Assembly (NCBI RefSeq): GCF_024733565.1
Contig: NZ_JANIOC010000007.1
Span: forward strand, 124,001 to 188,000
Direction: 5' to 3'
Length of the DNA stretch: 64,000 nucleotides
From: Rossellomorea sp. SC111
Lineage (GTDB): Bacteria > Bacillota > Bacilli > Bacillales > Bacillaceae_B
Part shown: positions 30,332 through 38,466 of the stretch, one piece after another
How positions within the stretch are numbered: the stretch's first letter is position 1
Layout: every line of letters begins with the position of its first letter
Notes under the pieces: generated by a model
Seen by the model: the letters and a program-made list of their open reading frames with translations, nothing else
Told to the model about the DNA's origin: nothing
Databases searched by the model: none
Program-made: the position numbers and the translations under genes

Positions 30332-31465
30332 ATGAATTCAATCTCAAGCATCATCCATTCACCAATACTACAGAAAAACTGGGAAGAATCAGGGTTTACT
30401 GCATTCACTCCCGTACAGGAAAAAGTCGTGCCCCTTATCATGGAAGGGAAAGATGTCGTATGTGAATCACCAACGGGGACCGGGAAAACCCTGGCTTATT
30501 TACTCCCGATCATCCAGGCCATCGATCCATCAAGAAAACAGGCACAGGCAGTAATACTTGCACCATCAAGAGAACTGGTTATGCAGATCCACCAGGAAAT
30601 CCAGAAATGGGCTAAGGGGACGGACATTACGAGTGCTGCCTTCATCGGTGGGGCGAACGTTAAGAAACAAGTCGAGAAGCTGAAGAAAAAGCCTCATATT
30701 GTAGTCGGAACAACAGGTCGCCTGATCGAACTGATGAAAATGAAAAAACTGAAGATGCATGAAGTGAAAACCATCGTCGTCGATGAGTTTGACTTAATGA
30801 TTTCATCAGAACATATCCGGGAAGTGAAGGATATCATCAAATCAACCTTGAAAGAGCGTCAGGTGCTTTTCTTCTCTGCCACTTTATCAGATGAAACGGA
30901 ACAAGTAGCCGACTCTCTCTTACAGAATCATGAAATTGTCAAAATGGAAGCCAACCTCGATAATCCGAAAGTGGATCATGTCTTTGTGTATAGTGAACTG
31001 CGGGATAAGGTGGAAGCCCTCAGGAGTATCTCTTATTTCAAAGGGATCAAGGCACTTGTATTCTTTAATCAACTGGAGAGACTCTCTGAAATGGAAGAGA
31101 AACTTAAATATAAGGGAGTCGAGCTCGAGGTACTCGCAGGAGAATCGAACAAGATGGAGCGCAAGCAATCCTTGGACCGCTTCCGCTCAGGTAAGGTGTC
31201 CATGCTTCTGACCACCGATGTCGCGGCACGGGGCCTCGATATCACGGATGTCACACACGTGATTCATTTCGATTTCCCGAGCGACACGAAGCAGTACATT
31301 CACCGTTCAGGAAGAACCGGCCGCATGGGTGCGGAAGGAACCGTCATCTGCCTCGTGTCCAAGCGTGAACTGAGCTTCCTTGAAAAACTGAGCAAAGAAC
31401 TCAACCTCCCATTCAAGGAAAAAACCATCCGCGGCGGCGGACTGCAAGAACCGGAAACAAAATAA
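30332..31465 (+). CDS. DEAD-box RNA helicase, YfmL-like, with DEFD motif
   Basis: This 377-residue two-RecA-domain helicase shows the Q motif (FTAFTPVQEKVVP), motif I SPTGTGKT, motif III SAT and motif VI HRSGRTGRMG. Motif II is VVDEFDLM, so the usual DEAD is DEFD. The short size with almost no C-terminal extension matches B. subtilis YfmL, a cold- and ribosome-related helicase, but I did not verify orthology. A shared bidirectional terminator follows. The ATG has AGAAAGGACGAAACG upstream. Confidence 0.85.
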   Translation: MNSISSIIHSPILQKNWEESGFTAFTPVQEKVVPLIMEGKDVVCESPTGTGKTLAYLLPIIQAIDPSRKQAQAVILAPSRELVMQIHQEIQKWAKGTDITSAAFIGGANVKKQVEKLKKKPHIVVGTTGRLIELMKMKKLKMHEVKTIVVDEFDLMISSEHIREVKDIIKSTLKERQVLFFSATLSDETEQVADSLLQNHEIVKMEANLDNPKVDHVFVYSELRDKVEALRSISYFKGIKALVFFNQLERLSEMEEKLKYKGVELEVLAGESNKMERKQSLDRFRSGKVSMLLTTDVAARGLDITDVTHVIHFDFPSDTKQYIHRSGRTGRMGAEGTVICLVSKRELSFLEKLSKELNLPFKEKTIRGGGLQEPETK

Positions 31466-31515
31466 AAATAGAGGTCCGTCCCCGGATGTGAGGGACGGAC
31501 CTCTATTTATTTTTA
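31466..31515. terminator. bidirectional terminator from an inverted GGGACGGACC pair
   Basis: GAGGTCCGTCCC (31471-31482) pairs with GGGACGGACCTC (31492-31503). AAAATA upstream and a T-rich tract downstream make it usable by the converging helicase and amidohydrolase genes. Confidence 0.9.
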
Positions 31516-31523
31516 AGCTGCAG

Positions 31524-33131
31524 CTATTTTTTATACGTAATCCTGCCGTCCATCATTGTCATCCACACAGTCGTCTCAAGGAGTTCCTCCACATCAACTT
31601 CGAATGGATTCCGGTCTAAAACGGCTAAATCAGCTTTCTTTCCGACTTCAATCGTTCCTAAATCATGTTCCCTGAAATTTCCGTAAGCAGGGGATTTCGT
31701 GTAATGAATCAGGGCATGCGCCAACGAAATTTTCTCCTGAGGATTCCATCCTCCTTTAGGAGAACCGTCTTCATGTTTCCTGGTGACTGCCCTGTAAAGG
31801 CCGAGCATCGGATTCAAGTCCACAATCGGAAAGTCCGTTCCGAACGAAATGGATGCGCCATGCTTCTGCAATGAAGCGATCGGCCACGTATAGCGTGCCC
31901 GCTCCATCCCGAGTCTGTCCAGATAAGCATGGGAATCCATCGAACCGGACGTGAGATGCTCCGGCTGGATGGATGCAATGACTCCGAGTTCCCGGAATCG
32001 CTCGAAATCATGTGGGTCGCACACTTCAATATGTTCGATTGTATGCCTCGAGTCCCGGACCCCATTGATTTTCTGCGCATGCTCATACACATCCAGACCC
32101 AAACGGACGGCTGCATCCCCGCAAGCGTGAAGGCGAATCCGGAACCCTTCCCGGTCCGCATCCTCGATCCATTTTTGATACACATGTGGTTCATATATGG
32201 TCCCGCCTTTTTCAGCGGGCCGGTCAGTGTATGGCTGAAGCAAATAACCGGTATACGTCAGGGGGACCCCATCCAGGAACTGCTTCAAACCTGAAAACCG
32301 AAGCTTATCCGACTGATAGGCCTCCCTATAATATCTACCACGCTCGAGATCACCATCCAGCACGTCCAGGAAGTGAATGCGTGTCGTCAATTCCCCTTTT
32401 TCTTCAAATTCCCGATAAAACCCGGGATCTCCCAATGTATAACCGGGAAGAGGCAGCATGTCACCAACAGAAGTGATTCCGTAGGATGCCGTCTTCTTCA
32501 GCATTCCGTTCATCAATCTGTCCTTTACTTTCTTCTCAAATGTAAAAACTTCCGCCACATACTTTACTGCCGTCTCATATAAAAATCCGGTTGGTTCACC
32601 GTTGGCATCTTTTTCAATCTTTCCGAAAGGAGGTTCGGGAGTATCACTGTGGATCCCCAATTTCTCGAGGGCAGCAGTATTCAGCCATGCGCTATGTGCT
32701 TCTTCGTTGAGCAGCACAACGGGGCGGTGGGGCAGGTGTCGATCCAATGAATGGCGAGTGGGAAGAGTCTGGTCCGGCCAGCGAACATGATGCCATCCGA
32801 ATCCAAGTATCCACTCCTCATCGGGATGTTCCTGGGCATATTCCGCCACCATTCTCGCTGTCATTTCCTCGGTATATCCGAAAGTCAGTTGACAAAACCC
32901 TTCAAACATCGCTCCTAAAAACCAATGCAGATGAAAGTCATGGAACCCTGCCGTCACCAGCCGGTTTCCGGCATCCTTGATGTCCGTAGAGGGTCCTATG
33001 AAACTCTCCATCTCCGAACGGGAACCAACCCCGATGATCACATCATCTTTTACTGCAACGAAGCCGTCGATTGGAGAAGTCGCATTCCCGGTGAATAGGG
33101 CTGTACTTACCAGTAGTTTATCCGCTTTCAT
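31524..33131 (-). CDS. YtcJ-type metal-dependent amidohydrolase
   Basis: This 535-residue protein belongs to the amidohydrolase_3 family. The metal-binding HDFHLHW lies near residue 65, IRLHACGDAA and TIEHIEV carry later histidines, and SFGTDFPI has the C-terminal aspartate. GTIEVGKKADLAVLDRNPF is the usual end of the small beta domain. The substrate of this family is generally unknown, and the neighbours do not suggest one. I start at ATG 33131, spaced well from AGGATGGGG; an ATG at 33143 sits directly on the ribosome site. Confidence 0.87.
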   Translation of the reverse strand: MKADKLLVSTALFTGNATSPIDGFVAVKDDVIIGVGSRSEMESFIGPSTDIKDAGNRLVTAGFHDFHLHWFLGAMFEGFCQLTFGYTEEMTARMVAEYAQEHPDEEWILGFGWHHVRWPDQTLPTRHSLDRHLPHRPVVLLNEEAHSAWLNTAALEKLGIHSDTPEPPFGKIEKDANGEPTGFLYETAVKYVAEVFTFEKKVKDRLMNGMLKKTASYGITSVGDMLPLPGYTLGDPGFYREFEEKGELTTRIHFLDVLDGDLERGRYYREAYQSDKLRFSGLKQFLDGVPLTYTGYLLQPYTDRPAEKGGTIYEPHVYQKWIEDADREGFRIRLHACGDAAVRLGLDVYEHAQKINGVRDSRHTIEHIEVCDPHDFERFRELGVIASIQPEHLTSGSMDSHAYLDRLGMERARYTWPIASLQKHGASISFGTDFPIVDLNPMLGLYRAVTRKHEDGSPKGGWNPQEKISLAHALIHYTKSPAYGNFREHDLGTIEVGKKADLAVLDRNPFEVDVEELLETTVWMTMMDGRITYKK

Positions 33132-33286
33132 CACAATCCCCATCCTTTTTCATCTAATACATCGATTGTAACCAGATGAAGGAAAGAACACAATCGGCGA
33201 TTTTATAAAAAATTTCTCTTTCAAGAAGGCATTGGAAAATCCCGTGTTGAATACTTAAGGAGAACAAGAAGCAAAGGAGAATGAAA

Positions 33287-33832
33287 ATGTTGACACGAAC
33301 TTTTCCGGCACTTGAAACAGAAAGATTTCGCTTACGGCAGATGAAAGAAGGGGATGCTCCCCGTGTTTTTGATTATTTCTCAAAAGATGAAGTCACCAGA
33401 TATTATGATTTGGACACATTTCAAGAGGAAAAACAGGCAGTAGAGATCATCGAGAAGTGGAACGAAAGGTTTCATATAAATGAAGGGATCCGGTGGGGGA
33501 TTGCCCTGAAAGGATCCGGCGAGATCATTGGAAGCTGCGGGTTTCATCAATGGGAAAAAGAACATTTTAAAGCCGAGGTGGGGTTTGAGGTGCATCCATC
33601 CTATTGGAGACAAGGGGTTCTCACAGAAGTATTACAGCCGATCCTGAGATACGGCTTTGAAGAAATGAATCTTAATCGGATTGAAGCGTATTACGATCCT
33701 GAAAATGTGGCATCGAAGAATAGTCTTGAAAAAGCCGGCTTTACGTTTGAAGGCATATTGAGAAAAGCGGCATTTGAAAAAGGCGCTTTTTGCGATGCAG
33801 CTGTTTGCTCTTTATTAAAAGAAGAATATTGA
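33287..33832 (+). CDS. GNAT N-acetyltransferase of the RimJ/RimL type
   Basis: This 181-residue protein begins LETERFRLRQMKEGDA, has the acetyl-CoA loop in EVHPSYWRQGVLTEVL, and ends with ENVASKNSLEKAGFTFEGILRKA, the hallmark of ribosomal-protein-type acetyltransferases. Family members acetylate protein N termini or small molecules; the target cannot be read here. I choose ATG 33287, 6 bases after AAAGGAGA; an ATG at 33281 is too close to that site. It stands alone. Confidence 0.85.
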   Translation: MLTRTFPALETERFRLRQMKEGDAPRVFDYFSKDEVTRYYDLDTFQEEKQAVEIIEKWNERFHINEGIRWGIALKGSGEIIGSCGFHQWEKEHFKAEVGFEVHPSYWRQGVLTEVLQPILRYGFEEMNLNRIEAYYDPENVASKNSLEKAGFTFEGILRKAAFEKGAFCDAAVCSLLKEEY

Positions 33833-33840
33833 CCACAAAT

Positions 33841-33883
33841 TTAAGACGCTGCTTATGCCTATACCACATAAACAGCGCCTTAA
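33841..33883. other. long hairpin downstream of the acetyltransferase gene
   Basis: TTAAGACGCTG (33841-33851) pairs with CAGCGCCTTAA (33873-33883), and TTATG/CATAA extends the stem. The only non-Watson-Crick position would be G-U on the minus strand, so it may belong to a minus-strand transcript. No strong T run follows. Confidence 0.5.
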
Positions 33884-34004
33884 CTTAAGTAAACCTTATT
33901 CAATTAACTTTCCTATCCTTTCTTACTAATACACATACGTAACATTCATTTAACATTAAATTAATGGTCTTGCATGGTTTATTAGTTTATTTTCATTTGC
34001 CGCT

Positions 34005-34117
34005 GATTTCCCCACACGCCCACATGTTACGAAGATAGTTTTCACGGGCTATCTTCTTGCGTACCATGATGTTAGCATGCTTCGCTTACACTCTTCATTG
34101 GAATCATCTCCTGAATT
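34005..34117 (-). ncRNA. structured RNA candidate, copy 1 of a tandem pair
   Basis: On the minus strand this unit begins with GATTCCAATGAA, has a GTAAGCGAAGCATGC-type segment and then a two-step hairpin. CATGGTACG pairs with CGTAACATG (plus-strand 34023-34031 and 34060-34068), enclosing GAAGATAG paired with CTATCTTC (34031-34038 and 34049-34056) and the loop CCCGTGAAAA. Copy 2 keeps the loop exactly while both stems differ by compensating changes. I recognise no Rfam family. Confidence 0.6.
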
Positions 34118-34120
34118 AAG

Positions 34121-34240
34121 ATTGCGCATTCCCGCATATCCACACATCTTGAAATCAGTTTTCACGGGCCGATCTCAAAAGCGAGATGTGATGCTGACAT
34201 GCTTTGCTAACTCATTTCATTGGAATCACGCCTTCCTTTA
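34121..34240 (-). ncRNA. structured RNA candidate, copy 2 of a tandem pair
   Basis: The same layout as copy 1: GATTCCAATGAA, GTTAGCAAAGCATG, outer stem CACATCT/AGATGTG (plus-strand 34143-34149 and 34184-34190), inner stem TGAGATC/GATTTCA with one G-U pair on the minus strand (C-A on the plus strand), and the loop GCCCGTGAAAACT. The G-U pair and the upstream TTGCAT...TAATAT promoter-like boxes favour minus-strand transcription. The next minus-strand gene downstream starts at 33131, so a cis riboswitch is unlikely. Confidence 0.6.
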
Positions 34241-34449
34241 AAGATTGTTTTGTAAATCATTTATTAATTATATATTAACAAATTATAAAATTAATGCAAA
34301 TGTTCAGAATAATCAATATAGTGCGATTTTGGGTGATTTTTGAATTGAAATGGGCGGTTATCTTACTTTATCTTAATTTTTCTTGTTTTTTTAAAAGATC
34401 TTTGGTGTAGTAGCTTCGGAAATCGGATTCAAAAAAACGGAGACCGTTC

Positions 34450-34690
34450 CTTTCCGCTGCAGGTGCTCGCTTTCCGCGGGGCGTGAGTTGAGCCTCCTCG
34501 GGCTTCAAGTGGTGTCCTACCCTTGTCCAGCTCCGGCGGCTAGCCCTTCGAGGTCATAAGCTAAATGGTCCAAGAAGGCAAAAACGCCTTCTTAGGCCCA
34601 TTCATCTTATGCTTGTCGGGGCTGAGCAAGCCGCCTCCGCTTATCGTTGTTTCCCCGCAGGAGTCGAGCACCTTCCGCTACATTCCACTC
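34450..34690. repeat. Bacillus-type palindromic repeat with a second repeat nested inside
   Basis: The outer element runs from GGTGCTCGCTTTCCGCGGGG (34462 on) to CCCCGCAGGAGTCGAGCACC (ending 34672). Inside it, 34523-34641, is a different palindrome with AGCTCCGGCGGCTAGCCC, CATAAG...CTTATG and GGGGCTGAGCAAGCCGCC. Its tip is the hairpin AAGAAGGC/GCCTTCTT (34572-34593). A second, uninterrupted copy of the outer element is at 42869-42998. Both sequence types are familiar as high-copy repeats of Bacillus genomes. Confidence 0.8.
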
Positions 34691-34751
34691 TGTGCATCTC
34701 ATTGAATATCACTTATAAGGCATGGATAATCCAAACACTTAATTCTAGCAT

Positions 34752-34985
34752 TTAATCCAATCTCCTCTTAAGGTAATTCTCCTCCAGATCCATTTCCCTA
34801 TTCACCAGCAATTCCATTTGCTCTAGATGATGGGTTTCGACCACGGGGTCAAGGTGGGACCAGTGGATTTTGTTTATGAAATAGTAGTTTCTGATTTTTC
34901 TTAGGATGACAAGGGAGTGGGGGAAGTGGTCAAATTCTGCTTTTATGCTGTTGAAGCGGGTAAAGCCCCATTTTGTTAGTTTCAT
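34752..34985 (-). CDS. hypothetical 77-residue protein
   Basis: The start codon has AGGTGATAAACA just upstream, a good ribosome site. The protein is rich in charged residues, aromatic residues and histidine (EFDHFPHSLVILRKIRNYYF, ETHHLEQMELLVNREMDLEE) and has no membrane segment or signal peptide. I recognise no family. It lies between a palindromic repeat and a helicase gene, alone on its strand. The ribosome site and a complete frame support it, but no domain confirms it. Confidence 0.6.
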   Translation of the reverse strand: MKLTKWGFTRFNSIKAEFDHFPHSLVILRKIRNYYFINKIHWSHLDPVVETHHLEQMELLVNREMDLEENYLKRRLD

Positions 34986-35243
34986 TGTTTATCACCTAGT
35001 GTTCTATTACCTTTTCTTTCAATCTATTAATCCTTGTGAAGCATATTGGATTTAAACAAACGTTTGATTAGTGTTTCAAAACATTTATTCTACTAGGGTT
35101 GGGGGGATTAAACAATCGTTTAACAGTATTTTCTTATCCAGTGGTCTATACCTTTCGACCTGAGATTGTCATTGCTATTCACGAAGGGCTCTTGTTATGA
35201 TGAGAAGGTTATGAATCGTAAAGAAAAGCTAGGAGAATGAGCT

Positions 35244-37493
35244 TTGAATAAGGTATTATCCAACTATTCCATTTACCCATATGAAGCAGATAAGAAAGAG
35301 ATCCCCATGGCACCGCTCCATAAGGGAGAGACTACGAAGCAGCTGATATCCTCCCGTGATGAGGATGCTTTTTTCTTTCGGACGATGGAGGAAGCGGGCA
35401 TTCATCTGAATGCGGCACAGATTGAAGCAGTCCGTCATGTGCAAGGGCCATGCTTGACCCTTGCAGGGGCGGGAACGGGAAAGACGACAGTTCTTGTCTG
35501 CCGTGCAGGCTACTTGATGGCAGTGAAAAATATTCAGCCAAGAAATATTTTGCTTGTCACATTCACGAAGAAAGCCTCTGAAGAAATGAAGCAGCGGATT
35601 GCAAGGCTTCCGGGAGCTGAGCATGGTGGACAGGTTCATGCCAGCACGTTTCATGCCCTTTTCCTCTATTTACTCAGATCCCGTCATTACACACAGGAAG
35701 TGATCGGGAACGAGCGCTATAAACAAATCATTTTGAAGCAGATCCAGAGAGAAATGAATATTTATGATCCGTATGACGCCGAGACGCTCCTTGCCAAGCT
35801 TTCTCATTATAAGCTGAATCAGAAAGATATACGGGAGCTCCCTGAGAAGTCGAAGTCAGAAAAAGAAGTGCGAAGCATCCTCATAAAATATGAAGAGTGG
35901 AAGCGTATGAATCACAAGATGGATTTTGATGATATTTTGACAGAGGCGTATCAACTATTATTAGGGAACCCGAATCTGCTGACTTCGCTTCAGCACCGTT
36001 TCCAGTATGTGATGGTCGATGAATTCCAGGATACGAATCTGGTCCAATATGAACTGATCAAATTGATTGCGGCTCATCGGAATTTGTTCGTGGTCGGGGA
36101 TGATGATCAAACGATTTACACTTTTAACGGCGCCCGGAACGAATTCATTTTGGATTTTGATGAGGAGTTTCCCGATGCCAAAGTCGTGACCCTGAAAGAA
36201 AACTACCGGTCAGACGCCTATATCATCGGACTCGGGAATGAAGTCATCGGGCGGAATGATCACCGGCGGAAGAAAGAGCTGCTTGCCACAAAAGTGGAGG
36301 GACAGAAGCCTCTTTATTCAAGACCCGCTACAGCCGATGAAGAAGCCGTCTGGATCACAGAAGAGATTCATAGATTACTGGATGAAGGCTATGGTTATGG
36401 GGATATGACGATTCTCCACCGTACGATGAGCAGTGGACGTGCCGTCTTCGAGCAGCTCCTGTTAAAGGAGATTCCCTTCACACCATACAATCAAAAGGAT
36501 TCCCTTTTCTATGATAACTGGACCGTGAAACCCGTGGTGGATTACTTGCGATTATCGATCGTCCCAAGAAATTTCTCAGCCATGGAATCGCTGCTGCCCA
36601 CCCTTTTTATCCGAAGGGACCGGGGAATGGCTCACATCCTGGAAGAAGAACAGAAAGAGCGGAAGAAATATCCCCTCATTCACTTAACGACTCTATCCGG
36701 TTTGAAGCCTTTCCAGGTGAAGAATGTGAAAGAACGGATGAAGTTCCTGAAGGAGATCGGTGACCAGTCACCGGAAAGTGCCATCAAACGCATCCGGAAG
36801 GAATTCTATCACCAGTACATCGATGCCCAGGAATCTCACGTGGTGACTGAACAGAAGGAGCTCATTAAAGAAATGCTGGATGAGCTTGAAGGCTCGGCAA
36901 AGCGCTTTGATACGATTTCAAGCTTCATTACCTTTATTGATGAGATGAAAGCGAAGTATGAGGAAATCTATTCGAATCAAAGAGGGAACAAAGACACAAA
37001 CAGTGTTTCCCTCATGACGATCCACCGCTCAAAGGGCCTTGAGTTCCCCGTCGTGTTTTTAATCGGGGCCATCGAAGGGAATCTTCCCCACAGTTCTGCC
37101 CTTAATGCCAATAAGCTCGAGGATAAGGTGTATAAGGACCCGGACCAGAAGGAGAAGACGACAGGTGCAGTGGAGGAAGAGAGGCGCCTTGCTTATGTAG
37201 CCATCACGAGGGCAAAAGAGAAATTATTCATTTCTTCCCCTGCTTATTATCAAGGCGAACAGCGGAAGAGCTCGCGTTTTATTTCGGACTTATTCAAACA
37301 GACACCAAACGCTGAGCCGAAACCTTCTAAAAAGCCGAGAAGTGGAAAGGTGAGTAAGATTCTTGCCTGGGTGTGCACAAATGCAAAGTGCATTGCCTGG
37401 CAGAGGCCGGAAACCCATGAAGATACCGAATCCAAAATTTGTCCCCTTTGTTCAAGCCCGATGAAACTGGGAGAAAAGGAAATTATAGAATAA
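35244..37493 (+). CDS. UvrD/PcrA-type superfamily 1 DNA helicase with C-terminal zinc ribbon (YjcD-like)
   Basis: This 749-residue helicase shows the Walker A GAGTGKTT with Lys80, motif II VDEFQDTN, motif III GDDDQTIYTFNGA, SLMTIHRSKGLEFPVVFLIG and YVAITRAKEKL, in the order of PcrA-like helicases. After the helicase core, Cys711, Cys716, Cys733 and Cys736 form a C-x4-C...C-x2-C zinc ribbon, as in B. subtilis YjcD. It should unwind DNA 3' to 5' in repair; the zinc ribbon may bind DNA or a partner. It starts with TTG after AGGAGA. It has no operon partner. Confidence 0.88.
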   Translation: MNKVLSNYSIYPYEADKKEIPMAPLHKGETTKQLISSRDEDAFFFRTMEEAGIHLNAAQIEAVRHVQGPCLTLAGAGTGKTTVLVCRAGYLMAVKNIQPRNILLVTFTKKASEEMKQRIARLPGAEHGGQVHASTFHALFLYLLRSRHYTQEVIGNERYKQIILKQIQREMNIYDPYDAETLLAKLSHYKLNQKDIRELPEKSKSEKEVRSILIKYEEWKRMNHKMDFDDILTEAYQLLLGNPNLLTSLQHRFQYVMVDEFQDTNLVQYELIKLIAAHRNLFVVGDDDQTIYTFNGARNEFILDFDEEFPDAKVVTLKENYRSDAYIIGLGNEVIGRNDHRRKKELLATKVEGQKPLYSRPATADEEAVWITEEIHRLLDEGYGYGDMTILHRTMSSGRAVFEQLLLKEIPFTPYNQKDSLFYDNWTVKPVVDYLRLSIVPRNFSAMESLLPTLFIRRDRGMAHILEEEQKERKKYPLIHLTTLSGLKPFQVKNVKERMKFLKEIGDQSPESAIKRIRKEFYHQYIDAQESHVVTEQKELIKEMLDELEGSAKRFDTISSFITFIDEMKAKYEEIYSNQRGNKDTNSVSLMTIHRSKGLEFPVVFLIGAIEGNLPHSSALNANKLEDKVYKDPDQKEKTTGAVEEERRLAYVAITRAKEKLFISSPAYYQGEQRKSSRFISDLFKQTPNAEPKPSKKPRSGKVSKILAWVCTNAKCIAWQRPETHEDTESKICPLCSSPMKLGEKEIIE

Positions 37494-37495
37494 AA

Positions 37496-37540
37496 AAGCC
37501 CCAGCGTCCTGAAATTGACAGGAGGCCGGGGCTTTTTTTG
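37496..37540 (+). terminator. rho-independent terminator after the helicase gene
   Basis: AAGCCCCAGCGTCCTG pairs with CAGGAGGCCGGGGCTT around a short loop, followed by T7, immediately after the stop codon. Confidence 0.92.
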
Positions 37541-37568
37541 AGGTTTGTCGCGTCAATAAACGGATCCG

Positions 37569-37706
37569 TCACTGCGAAAAATGATCATCCCGCGAATCAA
37601 CCTTCTTCGAATCTTTCGAATCCAAAGCCTGTCTTAAAAAATAAATAAGAATACCCATGATCATTCCGAGTATCACGATAAAACCGATGGTGATGGTAAT
37701 TCCCAT
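37569..37706 (-). CDS. 45-residue single-pass membrane protein
   Basis: An ATG at 37706 with AAAAAGGAG upstream opens a 45-codon frame. The protein is one hydrophobic helix (residues 3-24, GITITIGFIVILGMIMG then ILIYFL) followed by a hydrophilic tail with a repeated DSK and SKK pattern (ALDSKDSKKVDSRDDHFSQ). This is the layout of small stress or sporulation membrane peptides. I recognise no family. It lies downstream of kynB on the same strand, and its ribosome site is part of a long inverted repeat. Function unknown; that it is a gene is supported by the ribosome site and the membrane topology. Confidence 0.65.
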   Translation of the reverse strand: MGITITIGFIVILGMIMGILIYFLRQALDSKDSKKVDSRDDHFSQ

Positions 37707-37709
37707 TAG

Positions 37710-37785
37710 CCCCACTCCTTTTTTCTGACTCTTTCATGTATATGATTCTATACGTCTACTATCAGTCTATGAAAAAGGAGTGGGG
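37710..37785. promoter_or_regulatory. 14-bp inverted repeat that can mask a ribosome site
   Basis: CCCCACTCCTTTTT at 37710-37723 and AAAAAGGAGTGGGG at 37772-37785 are exact inverted copies 48 bases apart. In a minus-strand transcript coming from kynB, the upstream arm would pair with the AAAAAGGAGTGGGG that serves the 45-residue protein. Confidence 0.6.
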
Positions 37786-37821
37786 ATATATTCGACCCGA
37801 AGGACAAAAAGGTTCGCGATT

Positions 37822-38445
37822 TTACGTTCGGTCAATCAAAACGGCACGAACCGGGGAACCATCCCCTTCTTTAAGAGGGAGGGGGAGGGCTATCAGTTCG
37901 TATATCCCAGGGGTTACATGGGTAAGGTCGATCCCTTCCAGAATTCCGATGTCGTGTTCACGCAAAGAGTGATGGGCCTCCAATTCCTTGCTGTCCAAAG
38001 GATCAACAGAGGGAAGATCCACCCCGATCAGATCAATGCCCTTTTCCTTTAAAAAAAGAGCAAGTTCCTTCGTGATAGGGGGAATCTGCCCGGGGAAGCG
38101 ATTTGGATCACTCCAGGCATTGGTTTTAAACAGAACTTTTTTGACATCAGTAAAGTCGATTTCCCTTAATCGGTCAGGACTGATTTCCGGCGTATCCTCC
38201 AACGAAACCACGATGGCCGGTCCCATAAAACGTTCTGGGGACATATCGAGTACCCTTTGCCCGTCACTGTCGAAGTGGAAGGGAGCATCCACATGGGTGC
38301 CGGTATGGGAGCTCATGGTCAGCTGTCCGACATTGACGGATCCGGTTTCTTCCTTTGTCCAATTCAAGGAGAAGGAAAAAGGCGTGTCTCCCGGCCAAAC
38401 AGGCGTTTCATTATGCAGGGGTCTTGAAATATCGATCATTTTCAT
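37822..38445 (-). CDS. kynB: kynurenine formamidase (arylformamidase)
   Basis: This 207-residue cyclase-family enzyme hydrolyses N-formylkynurenine to kynurenine and formate. The metal-binding motif is SSHTGTHVDAPFHF with His47, His51, Asp53 and His57. IDISRPLHNETPVWPGDTPF and LEGIDLTHVTPGIYELIALPLP are typical of bacterial KynB. The ATG follows AAGGAAGAGG and lies 21 bases after the kynU stop, so the two form one operon in tryptophan catabolism. No tryptophan 2,3-dioxygenase gene is in the window. Confidence 0.92.
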   Translation of the reverse strand: MKMIDISRPLHNETPVWPGDTPFSFSLNWTKEETGSVNVGQLTMSSHTGTHVDAPFHFDSDGQRVLDMSPERFMGPAIVVSLEDTPEISPDRLREIDFTDVKKVLFKTNAWSDPNRFPGQIPPITKELALFLKEKGIDLIGVDLPSVDPLDSKELEAHHSLREHDIGILEGIDLTHVTPGIYELIALPLPLKEGDGSPVRAVLIDRT

Positions 38446-38466
38446 GATTGCCTCTTCCTTTCCGTG

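Noticed and set aside
37736-38052. Plus-strand frames before and opposite kynB
   Set aside because: The start region has an AAAAAGGAG sequence, but this is the arm of the inverted repeat, and the frames run antisense through the conserved kynB gene.
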